A stretch of DNA of 11,545 nucleotides, from positions 1 through 11,545 of the forward strand of contig JAKAWO010000068.1 of the NCBI GenBank assembly GCA_021827255.1. Reading direction: 5' to 3'. Under the pieces are notes generated by a model that did not search any database, had not been told where the DNA came from, and saw only the letters and a list, made by a program, of their open reading frames with translations. Below are positions 7,164-11,545 of the stretch, piece by piece; positions within the stretch are counted from its first letter, which is position 1, and each line of letters opens with the position of its first letter. The position numbers and the translations under genes were made by a program. This stretch comes from Acidobacteriota bacterium. GTDB lineage: Bacteria; Acidobacteriota; Terriglobia; UBA7540.

Positions 7164-7664
7164 CTACCTCTTTTCCCGGATGCGCCGGCCCAGGTGGAAA
7201 GCGCCCACCAAGCCTCCCAGCAGCAGCATCGAGGCGAGCTCGGCCCCTATTAAATAGGGGCCAAACAGCGATTGGGAAACTTGGCGCGGCCCCAGGGCCA
7301 CCGCTCCCGACATCCGCGTGTCCGCGTGCGTCAGCAAGTAAACGACCTCGGCGACCAGCACCGCCGCCAGCGCCGACGGCCCCACCCACAGGCTGGGCCG
7401 CTGCCACTCGCGCTCCTGGGCGGCCGCCCGCTTCCCGAGGTTGAGCATCATCACCACGAAAATAAACAGCACCATGATGGCTCCGGCGTAAATAATGATT
7501 TCGAGCGCGGCGACGAACGGCGCTCCCAACGTGTAGAACACCACCGCCACCGCCAGCAGCGAGACAATCAAGAAAAGCAGCGCATGAACGACGTTCATGC
7601 GGGTCAGCATCAGAAACGTGGCGATGATGGCCACCGCCGACGCTATGTAGAAAAGGGCATCCAT
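7164..7664 (-). CDS. nuoJ: NADH-quinone oxidoreductase subunit J
   Basis: Membrane subunit of complex I, five predicted helices, 166 residues (E. coli NuoJ is a little longer, 184). The third helix holds the family signature EIIIYAGAIMVLFIFVVMML (55-74), with Y59 in the glycine-rich pi-bulge helix thought to rotate during coupling. The NVVHALLFL (24-32) and ELASMLLLGGLVGA segments near the C-terminus are also typical. The ATG at 7664 lies 11 bases after the nuoI stop with only a weak ribosome binding site; nuoK begins seven bases after its stop. The gene contains two perfect 21-base inverted repeats, listed separately. Confidence 0.97.
   Translation of the reverse strand: MDALFYIASAVAIIATFLMLTRMNVVHALLFLIVSLLAVAVVFYTLGAPFVAALEIIIYAGAIMVLFIFVVMMLNLGKRAAAQEREWQRPSLWVGPSALAAVLVAEVVYLLTHADTRMSGAVALGPRQVSQSLFGPYLIGAELASMLLLGGLVGAFHLGRRIREKR
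7242..7262. repeat. Perfect 21-base inverted repeat inside nuoJ (3' part)
   Basis: Arms GGCCCCTATT (7242-7251) and AATAGGGGCC (7253-7262) around a single A. In the nuoJ mRNA this can fold into an 8-9 bp GC-rich hairpin with a 3-5 base A/U loop. It encodes GPYLIGA and is not followed by a U run. Confidence 0.85.
7581..7601. repeat. Perfect 21-base inverted repeat inside nuoJ (5' part)
   Basis: Arms CGCATGAACG (7581-7590) and CGTTCATGCG (7592-7601) around a single A, over codons for RMNVVHA in the first part of nuoJ. The same 10-1-10 geometry as the repeat at 7242-7262, but an unrelated sequence; the centres are 339 bases apart. Confidence 0.85.
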
Positions 7665-7675
7665 CGCTGCGGTTC

Positions 7676-8191
7676 TCAGGGAAGCGGGCTGTGAAGGTCC
7701 ACCGGCGGCGCTTCGTTTTCCGCTTCGCCTTTATCTTTGCCGCCGATCTGCACGCCGGATACGCGCCAGAAATTGTAGCCGGCGCGTTTGCCCGGACCAT
7801 TGATGAGCAGGTCTTCCTTTTCGTAAACCAGATTCTGCCGATGATATTCCCCCATTTCAAAGTCGGGCGTCAGTTGGATCGCATACGTCGGACATGCCTC
7901 CTCGCAATATCCGCAAAAGATGCAGCGCGAGAAGTTGATCCGGAAAAATTCCGGATAACGCCGCCCGGTTTCGTCTTCCGTCGCCTGAAGCGAAATGCAA
8001 TCCACCGGACATGCGACCGCGCACAGATAGCACGCCACGCAACGCTCGCCGCCGTCCGGATCCCGGCTCAGGATGATCCGGCCTTTGTGACGCGGCGGAA
8101 GGTACGGTTTCTCCTCCGGGTACTGCACCGTCTCGCGCCGGTGAAACATATGCAGCAGAACGTTCCACAAGGTTCTAAGGATGCTTAGCAT
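7676..8191 (-). CDS. nuoI: NADH-quinone oxidoreductase subunit I (2 x [4Fe-4S] ferredoxin-like)
   Basis: Peripheral-arm subunit passing electrons from NuoG through clusters N6a and N6b towards N2. 171 residues from the ATG at 8191. Two CxxCxxCxxxCP motifs: CVACYLCAVACP (C51, C54, C57, C61) and CIFCGYCEEACP (C90, C93, C96, C100). By family rule the fourth ligand of each cluster comes from the other motif. The segments YPEFFRINFSRCIF, IQLTPDFEMGEY, LVYEKEDLLI and GKDKGEAENEA closely match E. coli NuoI. Start choice: the frame is open to a TTG at 8239, 12 bases after the nuoH stop with AAGG upstream, which would give 187 residues. The extra 16 codons are polar and poor in G/C at third positions, so I prefer the ATG, leaving a 60-base gap to nuoH. 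Confidence 0.96.
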   Translation of the reverse strand: MLSILRTLWNVLLHMFHRRETVQYPEEKPYLPPRHKGRIILSRDPDGGERCVACYLCAVACPVDCISLQATEDETGRRYPEFFRINFSRCIFCGYCEEACPTYAIQLTPDFEMGEYHRQNLVYEKEDLLINGPGKRAGYNFWRVSGVQIGGKDKGEAENEAPPVDLHSPLP

Positions 8192-8251
8192 TGTGCCCGT
8201 TCCGTCTTTCGCGCCTTCCCAAGCAGAGCGATTCCCCAACCACGGCAGCCT

Positions 8252-9208
8252 TCAGGTCCTTGCCGCCAGCGCCACCGCGCCCGTCACCAGCAGGTTGATG
8301 AGCGCCAACGGCAGCATGACCTTCCAACCCCAGGACATGAGCTGGTCAAACCGCGGGCGGGGCAGAGCCGCCCGCAGCAGGATGAAAAAGCAGATAAAGC
8401 ACAGCGTCTTCAACGCGAACCAGACGATGGGCGGCAGCCAAGGCCCGCGCCATCCGCCGAAAAACAGGACCGTAATCATGGCCGAGATCAAAATAACGCC
8501 CAGGTATTCTCCCACGAAAAACATTCCGAACTTCATTCCCGAATATTCAGAGTGGAATCCGGCCACCAATTCGCTTTCGGCCTCCGGCAAGTCGAATGGC
8601 AGCCGCCGCGTTTCCGCGACACCCGCGATCAGGAAAAGGACAAAGCCGAGGAACTGAGGGATTACGAACCACATGTGCCGCTGCGCGTCCACAATATTAT
8701 TGAGCCGGAACGAGCCGGTCAGCAGCACCGTTCCCATCAATGAAAGCCCCATGAAAACTTCGTAGCTCAGCATCTGCGCGGACGCTCGCAGGCCGCCCAG
8801 CAGCGAATACTTGCTGTCGGAAGCCCAGCCAGCCAGCACGATGCTGTAAACGCCCAGCGAGGACATCGCCAGAAAAAACAGCAAACCGATATTCATGTTG
8901 GCCACCGTGGCGCCCGGCGCCCAAGGCACCACCGTAAATGACATCAGAACCGTTATCATAATGATGGCCGGCGCAATCACAAAGACGGCCTTGTCAGCAA
9001 AGGGCGGAATCCAGTCTTCTTTGAAAAAAATCTTAATCATGTCAGCAAGGACTTGCAGCACGCCGAACGGCCCCACGCGATTCGGCCCATAGCGATCTTG
9101 CCAAAGAGCCAAGAGCCTCCGCTCGAGCCAAATCAGTCCCGCCGCCAGGTTCAGCGGAATGAAAATGACCAGGAAAAGAATCAGCAGCGATTTGAGGATA
9201 GGGTTCAT
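8252..9208 (-). CDS. nuoH: NADH-quinone oxidoreductase subunit H
   Basis: Membrane subunit that joins the peripheral and membrane arms and forms much of the quinone chamber. 318 residues (E. coli 325), consistent with eight helices. Family blocks: LERRLLALWQDRYGPNRVGP (28-47), RASAQMLSYEV (141-151), and the acidic loop RLPFDLPEAESELVAGFHSE (202-221) that lines the quinone entry and first proton channel, followed by YSGMKF and GEYLG. The late block PRPRFDQLMSWGWK (283-296) is also typical. The ATG at 9208 overlaps the nuoG TGA by four bases (ATGA), so translation is probably coupled. Confidence 0.98.
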   Translation of the reverse strand: MNPILKSLLILFLVIFIPLNLAAGLIWLERRLLALWQDRYGPNRVGPFGVLQVLADMIKIFFKEDWIPPFADKAVFVIAPAIIMITVLMSFTVVPWAPGATVANMNIGLLFFLAMSSLGVYSIVLAGWASDSKYSLLGGLRASAQMLSYEVFMGLSLMGTVLLTGSFRLNNIVDAQRHMWFVIPQFLGFVLFLIAGVAETRRLPFDLPEAESELVAGFHSEYSGMKFGMFFVGEYLGVILISAMITVLFFGGWRGPWLPPIVWFALKTLCFICFFILLRAALPRPRFDQLMSWGWKVMLPLALINLLVTGAVALAART

Positions 9209-11545
9209 GCGCGTGAAATCCCGCTCCAGGCCGGAAGCCCGGCTCCATCGAGTGGCAGAACGCCGACCGGCAGCCCAGCCAACCCCGGGGCGATTCCCGG
9301 GGCAATCCTGACGGGCAGGCGCCGAGCAATTCCGCCCAGCACGACTTTAATTTCCATACCCTCCGCGACTTCGAGGGCGGTTGCATCCTCCTGGCGGAGC
9401 GCCACATAAGGCTTGGGCGAAAGCTCGGCAATGCCGGGCGCCAGGCAACTTAATTCCTCGGAGCCAAAAATGTGATAAAGGGGGACGAGCAGCCACTCAG
9501 CCGCGCGCCTTGTGAATGATTCGGGCGCCGCCGCGAAGTACGAACCGGCGCCGGTCGCCGGAGGCTCGATCAATCGGACGCCAGGGTCGCCGCCTCGGAG
9601 CGGCCCGGCGATTTCTTCCTGGAACTTATTGACGGACTGAATCGAGTTCCAGCCGGGTGACCAGAAAAAGGGAATCAGCGGCGACGGTGGTTGATTGGGA
9701 ACTCCTTCCATGGTGAACGAAAGCGGGGAGTCCGGGTCTTCGGGCGGCTTGGGCTCGCTGACGTTGATGTTGGCCAGCATGGCGGTACGGCCGCTATAGC
9801 GATGCGGTTCGCGAGGCACTTTGGCGCCCGCCAACCGAAAAGAGGCAGGGGGCGCAGCTTGGGCGGCGCCCGCGAGGGCTGGAATTCCTCGCGCCACCGA
9901 GGCCACCACGTCGTCCAAAGTCTGCCAGGCGGCGGCTTCCCGCCGGCCCGCCGCAACCATGATCTCGCGCAGCCAGCGCCAGGATGATTGAATCTCCCCA
10001 GGCGGGACATAGACCTGGAAAAACCGCTGCGCCCGGCCCTCGCTCGAGACGAGCGTGCCGTCGGATTCCGCGAACGTTCCCGCCGGCAAAACCAGTTCGG
10101 CTTTCTGCGCCGTCGCCGTGGCCAGAGAATCCAGCACAATAACGTGTCGCGCGGAGTTGAGCAAGTCATCCACTTCCTGCGCGGGCGCGCGACGGTAGAG
10201 GTCGTTCTCAAGGATGATGACGGTGTCGGCGGCGCCGTTCTTCACCGCGTTCATGGCGTCCCTCAAACTGCCTCCGCCCATCATGGCCACGCCGAGCGTG
10301 TTCGATTCCGGAGCGGTCAGGCTCAAACTCGCCGTTCGCCCAGCAGCCGAAAGCGCCCGCGCCACATTTGCCGCCGCCTGGAGCACGGCCTCCGAATTCA
10401 AACTGGGCCCGCTCACCACCAGCGGCCGCTCCGCCGACTTCAGAGCTTGGGCGATGCGCACCGCCAAGGCGCGGTCCATGTCGGAAAGGCCGGAGACATC
10501 CGGAGCGCCCGCGTCGAGAGCGTGGGCCACCGCAAAACCTAGCCGCGCGATATCGTCAGGAGCGGCGCGATAGGTTTCCGTCGCCACGTCGTCAAGCCGT
10601 GTCGCCGCAGGCGTGGCGATATAGAGCGGGCCTTTTTGATCCTGCACGAGTTCGCGCACTGCGTGGTCCAGCCAGCGCGGGATCTTGAGCTTGTCCGCCG
10701 CCCGCATTGGCTGCTGCCGCACGGCCTGTCGCAGCGCCAAGGCCATCCGAGGAGCGACATTGGTCACATCCTCTCCAAGAATTAGCACGGCGTCCGAGCG
10801 CTCAATTTCGCTGAGCGAGGGAGAGCGCGCCGGACCGTGGCACAGGATTTCGAGCGCAACCGTCGCGAGCCGCTGCGCCGCGTCCGATAAGCCGGAATAG
10901 AAGCGCTCCGGACCGGCCAAGGCGCGCAGCGCGAAATTCGATTCAAGCGACGCGCGAGGTGAGCCGACGCCGACCACTCTCTTGCTGCCCGCCAAGATGC
11001 TCGCCAGATATTCCAAGGCCCGCGCCTTCGTCGCCGGCTGTAGCTTGCCGTCCTTCCGCAGCAGCGGTTGCCGCACCCTCTGCGCGCCGTTCACAAACTC
11101 GTATCCGAAGCGCCCGCGATCACACAGGAAGTAGCCGTTCACCCGACCGTTGTAGCGGTTCACAATCCGTCGCAGGGTGCCGTAACGCTCGCCGGCGCTG
11201 ATGTTGCATCCGAGCCCGCAGTGGACGCACACCGTGGGCGCGAACTGCTGATCCCACTTGCGGGCGTAGTGCCGCTTGAGCGTTTTATCCGTAAACACGC
11301 CGGTGGGGCAGATCTCAACCAGGTTCCCGGCAAATTCATTCTCCAGAGTGCCATCCGCATAGCGTCCGAAGTAAACCCGGTTGCGCAAAGAGAACGCGTC
11401 CAGGTCCGTGCCGCCCGCATACTCCCGGTAATACCGCACGCAGCGGTAGCACTGGATGCAACGGTTCATCTCGTGATTGAGCAACGGCCCGAGGTCCTGG
11501 TTGCGAAAAGTTCGCTTGGGATAAATGGTGCGCCGGTAGTCGTGG
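9205..11545 (-). CDS. nuoG: NADH-quinone oxidoreductase subunit G, E. coli type, 5' end cut off
   Basis: Largest peripheral-arm subunit, carrying iron-sulfur clusters between NuoF and NuoI. 779 residues are visible; by comparison with E. coli NuoG (about 908 residues) roughly the first 120, with clusters N1b and N5, lie beyond the right edge. The visible part opens with HDYRRTIYPKRTFRNQDLGP. In visible numbering, C29, C32, C35 (CIQCYRC) and C79 (EICPTG) fit cluster N4. C106, C109, C113 (CVHCGLGC) and C141 (FLCDRGRFG) fit the extra cluster N7 of the E. coli type, heading a molybdopterin-oxidoreductase-like fold without a cofactor role. GVGSPRAS, LGEDVT, AREPHRYSGRTAM, APGWNS-like SPGWNS and GDPGVRL follow E. 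coli NuoG closely. The in-frame TTG at 11484 is internal, not the start. nuoH overlaps its stop. Confidence 0.97.
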   Translation of the reverse strand, partial: HDYRRTIYPKRTFRNQDLGPLLNHEMNRCIQCYRCVRYYREYAGGTDLDAFSLRNRVYFGRYADGTLENEFAGNLVEICPTGVFTDKTLKRHYARKWDQQFAPTVCVHCGLGCNISAGERYGTLRRIVNRYNGRVNGYFLCDRGRFGYEFVNGAQRVRQPLLRKDGKLQPATKARALEYLASILAGSKRVVGVGSPRASLESNFALRALAGPERFYSGLSDAAQRLATVALEILCHGPARSPSLSEIERSDAVLILGEDVTNVAPRMALALRQAVRQQPMRAADKLKIPRWLDHAVRELVQDQKGPLYIATPAATRLDDVATETYRAAPDDIARLGFAVAHALDAGAPDVSGLSDMDRALAVRIAQALKSAERPLVVSGPSLNSEAVLQAAANVARALSAAGRTASLSLTAPESNTLGVAMMGGGSLRDAMNAVKNGAADTVIILENDLYRRAPAQEVDDLLNSARHVIVLDSLATATAQKAELVLPAGTFAESDGTLVSSEGRAQRFFQVYVPPGEIQSSWRWLREIMVAAGRREAAAWQTLDDVVASVARGIPALAGAAQAAPPASFRLAGAKVPREPHRYSGRTAMLANINVSEPKPPEDPDSPLSFTMEGVPNQPPSPLIPFFWSPGWNSIQSVNKFQEEIAGPLRGGDPGVRLIEPPATGAGSYFAAAPESFTRRAAEWLLVPLYHIFGSEELSCLAPGIAELSPKPYVALRQEDATALEVAEGMEIKVVLGGIARRLPVRIAPGIAPGLAGLPVGVLPLDGAGLPAWSGISRA

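Noticed and set aside
7938..7956. 8-bp inverted repeat ATCCGGAA/TTCCGGAT in nuoI
   Set aside because: It falls on codons for the invariant YPEFFRIN segment and is explained by the protein sequence.
9544..9555. 12-base palindrome ACCGGCGCCGGT in nuoG, and similar CCGG/GGCGCC palindromes elsewhere
   Set aside because: Short GC-only palindromes are common at this base composition.

Overview
The window is a piece of an ordinary, GC-rich (roughly 60% GC by eye) bacterial chromosome with very tight gene packing. It carries most of an operon for respiratory complex I (proton-pumping NADH:quinone oxidoreductase), an initiator tRNA gene, smpB and the front part of a leucyl aminopeptidase gene. Every protein gene is on the minus strand; the tRNA is the only supported plus-strand gene. 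NuoG and NuoI resemble the Escherichia coli-type enzyme closely (extra NuoG cluster N7 ligands, the same C-terminal NuoG blocks). The neighbourhood (smpB-pepA next to the nuo operon) and the frequent TTG/GTG starts do not look enterobacterial. I would guess a soil-type Gram-negative phylum such as Verrucomicrobiota or Acidobacteriota, but the sequence alone does not settle this.

Layout from right to left, which is the direction of transcription of the protein genes: nuoG (5' end cut off by the window edge), nuoH, nuoI, nuoJ, nuoK, nuoL, nuoM, nuoN. Junctions are a 4-base ATGA overlap (G/H, L/M) or gaps of 1 to 11 bases, except H/I, which is 60 bases with the start chosen here. All key proton-channel lysines and glutamates of NuoL/M/N, the NuoK glutamates, and the iron-sulfur cysteines of NuoI and of the visible part of NuoG are present, so the complex looks functional. 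NuoG and NuoI carry electrons through iron-sulfur clusters towards quinone at NuoH, and NuoH/J/K/L/M/N form the membrane arm that pumps protons.

A 109-base convergent gap separates nuoN from the plus-strand initiator tRNA; I see no clear intrinsic terminator in it. Upstream of the tRNA is a perfect TATAAT -10 box inside a 13-base dyad that is also the symmetric TATAATA form able to fire both ways, so it may drive the tRNA and, leftwards, smpB. smpB (tmRNA-binding protein, trans-translation) is followed 42 bases later by pepA, which starts at a well-supported TTG and runs off the left edge.

I did not find an undescribed multi-gene system. The most unusual signals are small: two perfect 21-base inverted repeats inside nuoJ, the symmetric promoter set right at the tRNA 5' end, a strong ribosome binding site serving an out-of-frame ORF that overlaps the smpB start, and the U1:A72 pair of the initiator tRNA.
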